Part shown: piece by piece, positions 41,571 through 52,329 of the stretch
How the letters are laid out: the number at the start of each line of letters is the position of its first letter
Numbering within the stretch: position 1 is the stretch's first letter
Source: Scylla paramamosain
Taxonomy: Eukaryota > Arthropoda > Malacostraca > Decapoda > Portunidae
Reading direction: 5' to 3'
DNA length: 64,000 nt
Assembly: GCF_035594125.1 (NCBI RefSeq)
Contig: NC_087190.1
Coordinates: 5,985,501-6,049,500, forward strand
Made by a program: the position numbers and the translations under genes
Notes under the pieces: generated by a model
Databases searched by the model: none
What the model was told of the DNA's origin: nothing
What the model saw: only the letters and a program-made list of their open reading frames with translations

Positions 41571-41900
41571 GAAATGACGGATCACATGAAGATCCGCCAC
41601 CCCAGCCGCACTCGGGGTGGCAGACCTTCAGGTGAGACAATCTGGGGTGGCGGATCTTCAGGTGATCCCATACTTTTAATGAAGTAAACTTTTTTCTGCA
41701 TTTTTTATATCCACTCAGTTTTTTTAATGCGTTCATGTTGTTAGGTTAGGTTAGGTTAGGTTAGGCTAACCTAACCTAACCTAACCTAACCTAACCAAGT
41801 GAGAGTCTGGGGTGGCGGATCTTCAGATGAGACAATCTGGGGTGGCGGATCTTCAGGTGATCCCTGTGGGGTGGCGGATCTTCAGATGATCCGAAATGAC
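41571..41900. mobile_element. 314-bp insertion with telomeric palindrome and 8-bp target duplication
   Basis: GAAATGAC flanks the insert at 41571-41578 and 41893-41900. The insert starts GGATCA and ends TGATCC. Both arms carry several copies of a 25-bp unit (CTGGGGTGGCGGATCTTCAG plus GTGA). The centre holds five TTAGG units head-to-head with six CTAAC units (41741-41796). The 8-bp duplication resembles hAT-type non-autonomous transposons. It has no coding capacity. Confidence 0.83.
41741..41796. repeat. head-to-head (TTAGG)5/(CCTAA)6 array
   Basis: Arthropod-type telomere units are arranged as an inverted pair with the junction at TTAGGCTAACC. A shorter and degenerate CCTAA array lies at 46855-46914. 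Confidence 0.92.
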
Positions 41901-42144
41901 AAATAATTTTCTTTAATGTTTTTGCCACTCCCAGGTGACGAGACCAAACATTTCTATGAGCGAGCTCCATCAGCCTCGTCCTATACTCCTTAGGTACAAT
42001 AATTTGCTTTTCACCATCCACATATTGTCAGTTGGACTGTCAATAGGCCTCCAATTTCTCATTAACATTCCATTCTTTATATAATATCCGACATAATAAG
42101 CAGTTATTTTATCTATCTTAGCTCTGCTCCACAGAGATTGTAAG

Positions 42145-42790
42145 CTACTGTACCGTTTCTGCTCCTGAATCAACTCCTCCTTTGCTCACGTCAGGCAACA
42201 CCTCTACCTCGTAATGACTCTTATTTTCCATCTCTTTCACATTCACATCTTCCACCTCCTTCATATCCACATCTTTCTGATCAAACAACACACCTAAGCT
42301 CTCCTCCAGATCACCATTATCCTCTCCCTCACCATTAGCCACTTTCATGTCTCTATTTCTAGTCTTAGCTCTAGTCACAACACGTGCTGGATATATAGCA
42401 TTTTCCTCAAGTTTGTCCTCCTCACTTATCTCAGGGCAAAAATTATCATTTACCAGTAGACTCTCTCCTGTTTCAGGAACAACTTTCTTACCTGCTAGGT
42501 CATTTCCTAGAAACATTTGTACACCACTGACCGCTAACTTATTACTCACTCCTGCTTTAACTCTTGCTTTAACTCTTCCACTGACAAATCCGTTCTCTAA
42601 CCATGGACCAGCACAACACCAATAGAGTTAATGCATCTCACCTCTATTTGTTCTACCGTGAAAGAGATCTCTGTCCATTCCAATACATCTCGAAGCACTA
42701 AACTCACATTTGCAGCTGTACGAGTATCTCTTAAAATGGCTATTTCCTTCTCTGAACCACCCTCTAATTTTTATCATTCCTTGAGTAATA
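42145..42790 (-). pseudogene. Gmr1-like protease region and spacer
   Basis: Minus-strand pieces give FITQGMIKIRG, then in another frame EIAILRDTRTAANVSLVLRD, in which RDT corresponds to the aspartic-protease D-T/S-G box with Gly changed to Arg. Later VSGVQMFLGNDLAGKKVVPE matches the second protease block (LGNDLAG). The rest (42450-42145) is an acidic spacer. The protease is inactive in this copy. Confidence 0.68.
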
Positions 42791-43489
42791 AATGGTTCAA
42801 AATCCACAGCAGCAGTACATTTCCCCACTACTTTGACATCAACCGGAGCACTTGAACATGGTTCCCTCATTACACTCAGTGCCACTTCCTTTGGCTTACC
42901 TGCCAAACTACTGTTCTGACAATGAAATCCTTTATGGCCAAAACGACCACAATAGGAAAATTTTGCTTCCTTACTTGATTGTTGACAATCCCTACTGAAG
43001 TGACCAGGATGCCCACAGTTAAAGCACCTAATTGATGCTTTACCTTGTAAATCATTATACGTTGTGCTCAACAATGCTGCTCGGCTTGGAAGAAGGACGC
43101 AGTATTTGCCCTTGCATATTGCTTGAATTTACAGAACAGTTACTACTTTCAAACTTAGCATTTATATTTGGCTGCACTGCCACATGTGCACTATTAAACC
43201 TTCCCTTGAAATAGTTTTGACTTGACGTATTTACCTTGATTCCCACATCCCTCCTACATACCCCATATGCTGCTTCAAGCTGGTCAGCTTTACGTCCTCC
43301 TTCCATTACGGTCTTTATATCAGCTTTCATGATTTAATACTTCATGTTAGGATGTATTTGGTTCCTAAAATGCTCTAACAAAATCACCTCTTTCATGTCC
43401 TCCACATTTTTAACATCCTCAGATTTGAGTCACTTATCCAACTTCAGAGTACTTTCTAGCCATTTCCAGGGATGTGCAATTAATTACTT

Positions 43490-43572
43490 TTTTATTCCTA
43501 TTTTTATTTTTATTTAATTAATTAAATTATTTATTTATTTATTTTTATTAATTAATTTATTTATTTATTTAC
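43490..43572. repeat. (ATTT)n-rich low-complexity tract
   Basis: TTTATTTAATTAATTA and ATTTATTT repeats lie inside the gag pseudogene. Confidence 0.9.
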
Positions 43573-43696
43573 CGCCCTAAACTTTAATCCATGTACCTCA
43601 GGAGCCACACGTACAGCTGATAACACTGCTTCCTTAACAGCGGCATAGTCTCTACACTCATCAACAGTTAGACCATTATATAAGCTCTGAACTCCG

Positions 43697-44352
43697 TCTA
43701 GGGAAACAATGCATAGAAGCCAGAAACAAGGCAAATAGGGTACTAGGATTCATTTTTAGGAGTGTTAAAAGTAGAAGGCCGGAAGTAATATTAAAGTTAT
43801 ACTTGGCGCTGGTCAGACCTCATCTAGACTACGCTGTGCAGTTCTGGTCCCCACATTACAGGAAAGATATAGGTCTATTAGAATCAGTACAGAGGAGAAT
43901 GACTAAAAGGATACAGGGGATGAGGAGTATTCCTTACGAAGCGAGGTTGAAGCGGTTAAATTTACATTCTCTAGAGAGACGTAGGTTAAGAGGGGACCTG
44001 ATAGAAGTCTTTAAGTGGTATAAGGGTTATAACAAGGGAGATGTAAGCAAAATTCTTAGGATCAGCAACCAGGGTAGAACAAGAAATAACGGGTTCAAGC
44101 TTGAAAAATTTAGGTTTAGGAAGGAGATAGGAAAAAATTGGTTCTCGAATAGAGTGGTAGATGAGTGGAACGGACTCAGTAATCATGTAGTTAGTGCTAG
44201 GACACTAGAGAGCTTTAAGAGAAGATTAGACAAGTTTATGGATGGGGATAACAGATGGAAATAGGTAGGAGTGTTTCATACAGGGACTGCCACGTGTAAG
44301 CCTGGTCGCTTCTTGCAGCTTCCCTTATTTCTTATGTTCTTATGTTCTTATA
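43697..44352 (+). mobile_element. CR1/Rex1-like LINE, 5'-truncated 3' end
   Basis: Frame 43803-44264 encodes the RT C-terminus: ALVRPHLDYAVQFWSPHYRK, ESVQRRMTKRIQGMRSIPYE, RRLRGDLIEVFKWYKGYNKG and NWFSNRVVDEWNGLSNHVV. The 3' end is GCAGCTTCCCTTATTTCTTA with repeated TATGTTCTT units, the CR1-type microsatellite tail. It inserted into the gag of the Gmr1-like element. This is the best-preserved copy of the family seen at 8455-9240 and 54548-54655. Confidence 0.88.
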
Positions 44353-44863
44353 AGCTTCCCTGGCTTTTCCTTTCAATTTTATCTGTACTAAGAGTGCCCA
44401 CTCTTCCACTGGCCTACCTCTCAACTCTGCTACCTTCTCGAATTGGAGAAAGAAGTCCTCTGCCTCACTTTCAACAAAACCAGGGACAAGTGAAGCCTTT
44501 TTATCCCCCGATTCACCTCTCAAATCACCGTCTCAAATCACCGTCTCCCTTCTCTAACCTTTTCGTTTCCACTTCTGCCTTCTTTAGTTCCACCTCTAAT
44601 TTAATTTTGTCCAATATGTACCTTTCACTGCCGGACATTTCCCACCGTACTCCTGTACTATTTGTTTCCAATTCACTTTGTCCACTTTCATGGACGTGCT
44701 GTTCCTCTACACACAACAAACCTTTCTCTGTCAACATTGTAACGAACTCTTTCTGCATGTCATCCTTGAGCCTAGCAGTCAACTTAACACCAAATCTATC
44801 TGCTAGCACACCAAGCTCTTCTCTACCACATTGATACAAGTAGTTGACATTCAAGGAGTCAAT

Positions 44864-46668
44864 GAAGAGGAGGAGGCAGTAGACACCTGACGAAACGATA
44901 ATTACTCCCAGTGAGGTCTAAAGCACTGTTCAGGGGTTGCTGTGAACTTATCATTAAACCCAGCTGTGACCTCACTGAACGTTTCCCTTTGTGTCTCACA
45001 ACACAAGGGGGCAGTCACAGCCTGCCCTCTAAAGACAACGCTCTTCCCTCACACAAAACTACAAGCACCTAATAACACACACACCCTTCACTTAAAAAAT
45101 TTAAAATCATCATGGCGACTCCTACACCAGCCTCGGAGTCCCCATCTGGGGAGGGGACCATAAATGTTCCCAGGTCGGACTGCCTTTCTGTCGACGACCC
45201 TAAGTGTCTTGACACCCCCCTCAACTTTTTCTTCATTAACTTCTGCAACATTCGCGGCCCAAGATCTAATTTTCAATCTGTAGAAAACCACCTCTCCCCT
45301 TTTAAACCTCATCTTCTTTTCCTCACTGAAACTCAGGTGTCTGAGGCAACTGACAGTAGCCGCTTTTCTGTTCCCTCCTACTTTCTCTATCCTAATTTCG
45401 ATCCAAAGCTGGATGCTGCGTTTATGTGCGCAATGACTTAACCTGCTCCCGTGCCCACGCTCTTGAATCTTCCGAGTTTTCCACCATCTGGCTACGACTA
45501 CAGAGTCACTCTCAAACTAAATTTATCTGTGCTGTGTACCTCTCACCTAACTCCTCTGACTATAAGAAATTCTTTGACTACTTAACTTCGAAAGTGGAGC
45601 ACATTCTGACCCTCTTCCCTTTTGCAGAAATCTCCATTCTTGGAGACTTCAATGTTCACCACCAGCTTTGGCTTTCCTCTCCCTTCACTGGTCATCCTGG
45701 TGAACTAGCCTACAACTTTGCTATCCTCCATGACCTAGAGCAATTGGTGCAACACCCTACTCGTATTCCTGACCGTCTTGGAGATACGCCCAACATTCTT
45801 GACCTTTTCCTGACCTCTAATCCTTCTGCTTATGCTGTCACCCTTTCTTCTCCGTTGGGCTCCTCCGATCACAATCTCATATCTTTATCTTGTCCTCTCG
45901 TTCGAATCCCTCCTCAGGATCCCCCTAAGCCAAGGTGCCTCTGGCGTTTTGCCTCTGCTAGTTGGGGGGACCTGAGGAGGTATTTTGCTGATTTTCCTTG
46001 GAATGACTACTGCTTCCGTGTCAGAGACCCGTCTTTGTGTGCTGAGCGCATACCAGAGGTGATAGTGTCTGGCATGGAGGCGTACATTCCTCACTCTTTT
46101 TCTCATCCTAAACCTTCTAAACCTTGGTTTAACACAGCTTGTTCTCGTGCTATACATGATAGAGAGGTGGACCACAAAAGGTACTTAAGCCTTTCATCAC
46201 CAGAATCTCATGCACTTTATATTTCTGCTCGGAACCATGCCAAGTCTGTTCTCCAACTAGCCAAAAACTCTTTCATTAACAGAAAATGTCAAAACCTTTC
46301 AAGATCTAACTCCCCTCGTGATTTCTGGCATCTAGCCAATAACTTTGCTTCTTCTTTCCCTCCTCAATTTCAACCAGATGGCACCACTGCTATCACATCT
46401 ATTTCTAAAGCTGAACTCTTCGCTCAAACCTTTGCTAAAAACACTACCTTGGACGATTCTGGGCTTGTTCCTTCCTCTCCTCCACCCTCCGACTATTTCA
46501 TGCCACGTATTAAAATTCTTCGCAATGATGTTTTCCATGCCCTCGCTGGCCTAAGCCCTCGAAAGGCTTATGGACCTGATGGGGTCCCTCTTATTGTTCT
46601 CCGAAACTGTGCCTCCGTGCTTGCACCTTGCCTAGTCCAACTTTTTCAGCTCTGTCTGTCAACATTCG
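44864..46668 (+). mobile_element. family A LINE, 5' part only (leader, endonuclease, RT start)
   Basis: It begins GAGGAGGAGGCAGTAGACAC, the longest form of the 5' leader. Frames 45112-45441 and 45426-46727 cover the endonuclease (CNIRGP, LTETQ, GDFNVHH, SDHN) and linker to [13 protein letters not shown]. It ends at 46668 inside the fingers region at CTGTCTGTCAACA and runs into a hairpin and GA repeat. The endonuclease has one frameshift near 45435. Missing 3' end is unusual for a LINE and implies later deletion. Confidence 0.88.
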
Positions 46669-46683
46669 CTCTGTCTGTCAAGA

Positions 46684-46720
46684 TTCGCTCTCTCGCGCAA
46701 AAAATGCGCGAGAGAGCGAA
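46684..46720. repeat. perfect 16-bp inverted repeat, A5 loop
   Basis: Arms TTCGCTCTCTCGCGCA (46684-46699) and TGCGCGAGAGAGCGAA (46705-46720) are exactly complementary around AAAAA. It sits at the truncation point of the family A copy and just before a long GA microsatellite. It is not followed by a T-run as a bacterial terminator would be. Confidence 0.95.
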
Positions 46721-46739
46721 TGAGTGAATGTGAATCAGT

Positions 46740-46849
<110 letters not shown>

Positions 46850-46914
46850 TAAATTAACCTAACCCAACCTAACCTAAACTAACCTAACCTAAACTGACCT
46901 GACCTAACCTAACC

Positions 46915-48561
46915 GCAGTAGAGATGCTTGTACACCCCAAAGGATGAGAGCAACTGAAAACTCACCAACAGTGACGAGCGCACTGCTCTGTGGTCTAGCG
47001 ACTGGCAGGGCAGCAATATTCCACGCATGCACGTGGGATCCCTTTTGTTCCTGGATTTGTAAAGGTCCCGTGTTTGACGCTACACCGGTATAAGTTCACT
47101 TGATGTTTATTCAGAACACGGGATCAGCGCATGCATGAACAGTATGCCAGATGTACGGTTCGTTGTCTCTTTTGCGCTCTGCCGTTAAGGAGTGAACATC
47201 TCACTATCGTGGCAAAGCGTTAATCTAATCCCTGGGCACATCACTTCTACTCCACATACCCCTCACTTGAAATTAATATATTCAAATAGAAACCTTCTTA
47301 ATTTGCAGCACGGGGGTCACACCACCTGCCAGGTCATTCTAATTAATTTCCGAGGGGGAAATTTACTCTCGTCACTGGCAGGTCCTCCGCTCACCAGCGC
47401 CTCCGCAGTCACTGGCGGGCATTCGAGCTTGACTTCGGCTGTGGCACAGCTCTCCACAGCATTAATTCCTTGATACAGCGCTTCCACTCCAAATACCGCT
47501 CACTTGAAATTAATATATTCAAATACCAACCTTCTCCATTTGTAGAACCTCATTTTTCACTAATTAATCCTATTTCCTTTTATATGCTTGAATTTTAGTG
47601 ACTGTTTTTACTATACCACTAACGAACAATGGCAGATATCTGGGTCAGTAGCATAAAACTTAAGCATAAAACGAACACCGCCAGATATCTGGGTCAGTGG
47701 GGTCAATGTCAACGAACAATGCTAGACACAGTGGTCTGGGTCAGTGGGGTCAAGTCAGTACGCTCTGTAAATTAATTGAATTAATACATTAAAATACCTA
47801 CCTTCTCATTTTTAACACTTAAGGTTTTGATGGTTCATCCCATTTCCTTTTTTATGTTTACTTTTAGTGATCTCTTAACATTATTACCGTACCTGTAATT
47901 TTGTTTTAATATAATTATTCTAATCTACACTCTTTGTTGCTTTTAAAGTTTTGTAGCGATGTCATAACCTAAACCAATCAATCAATCTTGGTTGTTTGCA
48001 GCGGCGCGAGATGACCGCGATGTTGCGGCCTCAGCTTAAATCAATCAGTAGATTAATGCTAGATTAGTGCAATGTGTGTTCACAAAGTCATCTCTGCCTG
48101 TGCTTTATTGGAAATTTACTGATCCTACAGGCGTTAAGGAGGAACCCAAGGAAGGTTTTATGTAAAACGCTCAATAGTTTTAAGAGGGTAGCTTATTATA
48201 CATTACTGACCAATAAATCTTTGTATCAGGATAGGTCGTAGCTGTACCATTCACCTACTGAACCATCTGGGAATCATCCACAACTTTTATGAAGAGTGTG
48301 TCTGCCAGACATGAAACTTAGTGAACATTAAGTCTGTTGCATAATAAAGTTTTTATATCACGAAATTTCTTAATCTTAAATTAGAATTGTGGATATGATT
48401 AAACCATACAATGAATTTTTAAGATGCCCTCTGAGTGGTAAAATAGACATCAATCTTGCTAGTGTGAAAGTTTCAGGTCACTATTTCATCTGTGTGTAAT
48501 TCTTGTGTTAATAAACTTTGGGCTCTAAGCTCATTGGCCTGAACCAGGTGTCAAGATATAA

Positions 48562-48563
<2 letters not shown>
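46915..48563. other. non-coding region with several short dispersed repeats
   Basis: Seen: (i) a pair at about 47245-47315 and 47480-47545 sharing CTCACTTGAAATTAATATAT and TCAAATA..AACCTTCT. (ii) three CGAACAATG/CACCGCCAGA..TCTGGGTCAGT repeats at 47625-47765. (iii) 47105-47165, which recurs inverted at 54835-54893 (ATCTGGCATNCTGTTC). (iv) a TTGCAGCGGCGCGAGATGAC element at about 47990-48035, related to 57338-57390. No supported gene. Confidence 0.65.

Positions 48564-48638
<75 letters not shown>
48564..48638. repeat. (GT)n microsatellite
   Basis: About 37 GT units. Confidence 0.97.
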
Positions 48639-48639
<1 letters not shown>

Positions 48640-48829
48640 CATTAATGTGATGATCTAGAATACATTGCTGTGTCCTTTCGACCGTGTTATTTACCCAGGG
48701 AGTTTCATACTGTACCTGTTAATTTTCAGTGTATATGTACCTCCATCTATTAATATGGAAGTAGCAGATGAACTGTTGTCAAACCGCTTCAAGAAATTTG
48801 AAAATAGTAGCCATGAAAGTGTTTAAATT

Positions 48830-49025
48830 ACTGGCTGTAATTTTCACGACCAAATAACTTCCTACGAGCAATACATTAAATGCACGACCCGAGGAAAGAA
48901 CACACTAGACCTTATGTTTTGCATGTAAAAGACACCTACCCTGTTGTGAAGAAAACCCCACTTGGAAGTTCTGATCATAACATGTTACATTTTATTCTCA
49001 CATACAGACTGGCGAGGTGGAGTAG
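48830..49025 (+). pseudogene. L2/CR1-like LINE endonuclease fragment
   Basis: Joined across one shift the strand reads YIKCTTRGKNTLDLMF, VKDTYPVVKKTP and LGSSDHNMLHFI. This is the end of an APE endonuclease with the catalytic SDH triplet and the R-G-x-N-x-LDL block typical of L2-like LINEs. No RT follows; the preceding 48640-48830 shows no other feature. Confidence 0.75.
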
Positions 49026-49149
49026 GGAACATCTATGAAGTGATCTGACGTTTAGAGTCCAGAAATGCGTACTTGTCATTACTATTCTTTGTTCATCGCT
49101 GCAGAGAACTGCCCTGGTAGGATCTGGCCGAAGTTAAGTTCTACTGGAC

Positions 49150-49970
49150 TTGCAAATCTTATTTTGTTGTGATTCGAAGGGCGAGCATCACAAGAGTCAA
49201 CGGTTAAGGATGAGTTTTCAGGGCGTCCTTGAGGTGGCGATGAAAGCCTTCAACCATATCTTTAGCCTGTGGATGGTAAGCAGTCCTCCTGCCATAGGTG
49301 GGATTCGAACTGGGCACCGCGGTCAGTTATGACTGTGTTAGGTGCGCCAAAGTGAGAGACCCATCCTCAGAGACATGCTGAAGCTGTCGATTCTGCAGAG
49401 ATGTCAGGCATTGGAGTTGCAATGCCTGAAATAATCAGTGCTAGTTAGCAAATACCTGTGTCCTCTAGATGGAGGCCAAGGACCTAGAATATCCACATGA
49501 ACCGTCTGAAACCTACATCTTGGTAAAGGAAAGGGTTGCAATGGAGCCTTCACATGACGATGAACCTTTAATGCCTAACAGGAGATACATTGCTGGGTCC
49601 AAGAGCGAATCTGAGGTCGCACCACAGGACGAGTTGAGTCGTCGTGTGGCTTTGACTCCAGGATGACTCTTCCTGACACTTCGCACCACACCTGAAGGGA
49701 TGTACCAGAAACCTGGAAGGGATGAAGCTCTAAAGACATAGGATTTCTTCTAAACTCAACTAGGTCGTCGTCGGTCTCTTGCGCGTTAGTGATTTGTTGG
49801 TACTCAAGCAGCGGTGGGTAATGAGTCATGGCAGTGATGGAGCGCAACAGAGCGTCGACCACAGGATTCTCCACTCCCCTAATATGACAAATGTCAGTCG
49901 TGAATTCAGAGATATATGAAAGCTGTCGCTGCACTCGTGGAGTGTAGGTGTCTGAAGGGCGTGTCATAGC
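49150..49970 (-). pseudogene. Gypsy-C integrase core and RNase H-integrase connection
   Basis: Frame 49967-49575 has the RNase H end (RVQRQLSYISEFTTDICHIR, VDALLRSITAM). Further down, broken frames read WVSHFGAPNTVITDRGAQFE (second catalytic Asp) at about 49370-49290. The zinc region and the Glu motif are lost or unrecognisable. Confidence 0.75.
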
Positions 49971-49976
49971 AAATGT

Positions 49977-50303
49977 TCAGGATTTATTATCACAGAGGAT
50001 GTAAAACTGCCTACCCTTCAGAAGGTGTTTTAAGTGTTGCACAGCTATGTATATTGCCAGCAGCTCTCGGTCAAACGCAGCATATTTGATTTGGGCAGCA
50101 TGGTGGCGTTTAGAGTAGAAACCGATTGGAGATACCTCGCCTTTGCTGGTCTGCTGCAGTACCGCGCCGACAGCTGTAGAAGAGGCGTCAGTGGTCAGAA
50201 ACAGTTGTGCTTCAGGATCCGGATAAGTAAGGTGAGGAAACCGAGCTATTTCTTCTTTAATGGTAGCGAAAGTAGCTGCAGCCTCTTGCGTCCATTTAAG
50301 CAT
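49977..50303 (-). pseudogene. Gypsy-C RNase H domain
   Basis: The domain reads LKWTQEAAATFATIKEEI, then LFLTTDASSTAVGAVLQQTS (catalytic Asp), IKYAAFDRELLAIYIAVQHL (Glu) and FYILCDNKS. It runs almost the full domain in one frame, but the neighbouring RT and connection frames are broken. Confidence 0.85.
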
Positions 50304-50519
50304 AAATGTAGATCTGTGGGGAAGACCTTTCAGGAGATTATGGAATAGGTGTGACTTCTCTGCAGCTTTGGGGATGAAGCTTTCTCGCTGAAGTTAGCTG
50401 TGGAATCTGACGAATAATTTCTACTTTTTGTAGCAGGGGAAATAACTTCCTTACTAATTTCATGTCCAAGAAAATCCACTGCCCCTACTCCAAAAACACA
50501 CTTAGCTGGATGAATCTTG

Positions 50520-51303
50520 ATATTGTTGTCTCAAAGGCGTGTCAGCAGATGCCGAAGGTTAGTGCGATGTTTCTTCCTACTGTTTGATGCCACAAGAATG
50601 TCGTCGATGCACACCGTTGCAAATCTCATGTCGCGCAAAATATGATCCATGTGTCGTTGGAAGGTCTGTGCAGCATTACGTAAACCAAAATTCATAAATA
50701 AATAATCCAAATGTTGTGGCGTCAGCTGTTTTAGGTATGTCTGGTGGGTGCACTGGTATCTGATGGAAGGCCCTCACTAAATCAATTTTTGAAAAAAAAA
50801 AAATAGTTTGTCCTTTTAACTTCAGATGGAAATCTTGAATATGTGGGATTGGATATCTATCTGGCACCGTGACTTTGTTCAGTGCTCTGTAGTCCCCACA
50901 TGCACGCCACTCCTTACCTGAAGGCTTTGGCACCATATGAGGAGGAGACGCCCAACAACTCTCGGATGCTTGTATAATTCCATCCTTTAGTAGGGAATCG
51001 AACTCTGCCTTTGCGGCACGGAGGCTGCCGAGCGAAGACTGATGGGCCAGTTGTCTCAGTGTGGTGGTGTACGGCGTGGGAAGTGGTTTCTCGCTGCTGG
51101 AGAGGCTCTGTGAGCGTAGGAAATTGCTGAAGGAGGGCTGCATATTCTGTATTGTCATGAATCAGGATAGTCAACGGACTCTCACACCTGGAAACAATGC
51201 CTATAATGGTAGTATGTGATGACTGTTGTCTTACACACCGATGGCCAGGGCCAACGATTAGATCATATATTAGAAAGTCAGGGTTGTATTCACCTGCCCC
51301 CAA
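50520..51303 (-). pseudogene. Gypsy-C protease end and reverse transcriptase
   Basis: Protease and linker: [93 protein letters not shown], then past a deletion at 50690 [18 protein letters not shown] and a catalytic CIDDILVAS. An A/T-run at 50792-50804 and missing bases near 50690 break the frame. Confidence 0.83.
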
Positions 51304-51420
51304 GGTACTCGTTTCCCGACCATTGACATGGCGAGTGAGGGTGGGTTTAGTTAGACTCGTCGCAGACCGGGTCGAACGTTGTAATGTTACAACAAAAGAT
51401 CGCCTTAGTCCTCTTTAATC

Positions 51421-51998
51421 CTTTCACTGCTATTTGGTGGATCCTTCCTCGCTCGTTAACTATTGGGAGACATGTTTTCTTGCTCTGCTGCCATCTGTAA
51501 CCATTAAACAGGCTACAAATTGCGTAATCTATTTTCCTTTCTTTTCTTTTCCTTGTAGATGTTTATAAAGATTTCATACATTGTTTCTAGTGTTGTGAAT
51601 TGTTGCATATCGCAGTGAAAAGATTAAAGCCTAATTTGGCTAGGAAGGTTGGGTTATGTTACAACAAAGGATTGTCTTAGTCCTTTTTAAACCCCCAATT
51701 TGGTTAGAGAGGCTGGGTTATGTTGGTAAATAAATAAAAAAAATAAAATAAACAAATAAAAAAACCCAGGAAAAGAACTGAACAATGAAAATATGTAACT
51801 TTTCTTCAGAAAAGCAAAGGTGTTTCATGTAATGGAGGTTGTTCTGATACACTTCTCTTCAACAAACTTTTATTACAAGTTTGAATGGAATTAATTGATG
51901 GAATCTGAGGTATTGTGAGACGAATTTTGCCTACCAATTTTTTTAATCCCAGCCTGCCCATAAATGCACATCTATCTATCTAGCTAATTATATCTATA

Positions 51999-52001
<3 letters not shown>
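51421..52001. other. unassigned DNA with a short direct repeat
   Basis: GTTACAACAAAAGATCGCCTTAGTCCTCTTTAA-like sequence at 51386-51418 recurs at 51657-51691. TTTGGYTAG.RAGGYTGGGTTATGTT recurs at 51635 and 51702. No ORF of interest. Confidence 0.5.

Positions 52002-52071
<70 letters not shown>
52002..52071. repeat. (TC)n microsatellite
   Basis: About 35 TC units adjoin one end of repeat E. Confidence 0.97.
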
Positions 52072-52158
52072 GAACATTTTCTACTTAGAATTACACGTTC
52101 TTTCGCCTCTTTCAGTATTTGCAGAAACTCGCGTTACACCCTGTATATACAGTTCTGG
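52072..52158 (+). repeat. repeat E terminal segment, copy 1
   Basis: ACTTAGAATTACACGTTCTT, CTCTTTCAGTATTTGCAGAA and CACCCTGTATATACAG match 59762-59848 directly and 54131-54212 in reverse. The CACCCTG|TA edge is shared by all three. Confidence 0.85.
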
Positions 52159-52329
52159 AAGGTTTCCGCTGTGTCGCCGCTGCCACGTCCCCCTTACCAA
52201 GGACCCTCCCCTACCACCAACCATCACGGCAAGTGTCGCGTCGCCGTGATGGTTGCGGCGTGTGGTATGTTGCTATAAATGGCTCTGTGTTTTCAATATG
52301 TGGAGCTTTATCTCCGTTCTGATCACACT

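Larger units (their letters stand above)
40640..42173 (-). pseudogene. Gmr1-like integrase, interrupted by a 314-bp insertion
   Basis: The N-terminal part has VPKEYRTRLMELAHRNVWSR and HLGVAKTLKKI (the HHCC region). After the insertion come HFFWPGINKDIANYCRTCHT and DPFSKVVIDCVGPLL (first Asp). The D-D-E centre (41300-41040) is frame-broken. The C-terminal end shows NHLKARYSGPWIVEKKI, the GPY/F-type module, at about 40770-40690. The RT linker follows within 100 bp. Removing 41579-41892 and one target copy restores the local frame. Confidence 0.83.
35510..44862 (-). mobile_element. Gmr1-like Gypsy element (integrase upstream of RT), multiply interrupted
   Basis: Minus-strand order is gag (44862-42630), protease region (about 42780-42550), integrase zinc region and core (42170-41300), integrase C-terminal GPF-type module (about 40800-40650), then RT (40600-39763). 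RNase H pieces (35765-35510) lie beyond the DIRS-B insertion. Placing integrase before RT is the mark of Gmr1-type elements; ordinary Gypsy has it last. Interruptions are CR1-type 43697-44352, telomeric palindrome 41579-41892 and DIRS-B 35765-39762. Family A copy 44864 cuts the 5' side. LTRs were not found. Confidence 0.8.
42628..44862 (-). pseudogene. Gmr1-like gag, split by a CR1-type insertion
   Basis: The N-terminal half is 44854-44353. It has YLYQCGREELGVLADRFGVK, a coiled-coil-like charged helix, VPGFVESEAEDFFLQFEKVA and LVQIKLKGKAREAY, which is capsid-like. After the inserted LINE (43697-44352), DQLEAAYGVCRRDV and two zinc knuckles follow: CFNCGHPGHFSRDC and SYCGRFGHKGFHC (43074-42900). 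An ATTT-rich tract interrupts at 43490-43570. Gag would package element RNA. Confidence 0.82.
49150..51420 (-). mobile_element. Gypsy-C: decayed Mag-like Gypsy pol remnant
   Basis: Minus-strand order is protease end, linker, RT, RNase H and integrase core, the standard Gypsy order. It resembles Gypsy-A in motif spelling but is a different family. No LTR or gag was recognised. Many shifts and stops; the left end fades at about 49150 inside integrase and the right end at about 51420. Confidence 0.85.

Noticed and set aside
39763..44862. Assignment of the integrase-first element to Ty1/Copia
   Set aside because: Domain order alone would allow it, but the RT and integrase spelling, including the GPY/F-like module, is Gypsy-type, so Gmr1-like fits better.
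46684..46720. Rho-independent terminator
   Set aside because: Eukaryotic context, no T-run after the stem and no upstream gene. It is described as an inverted repeat only.
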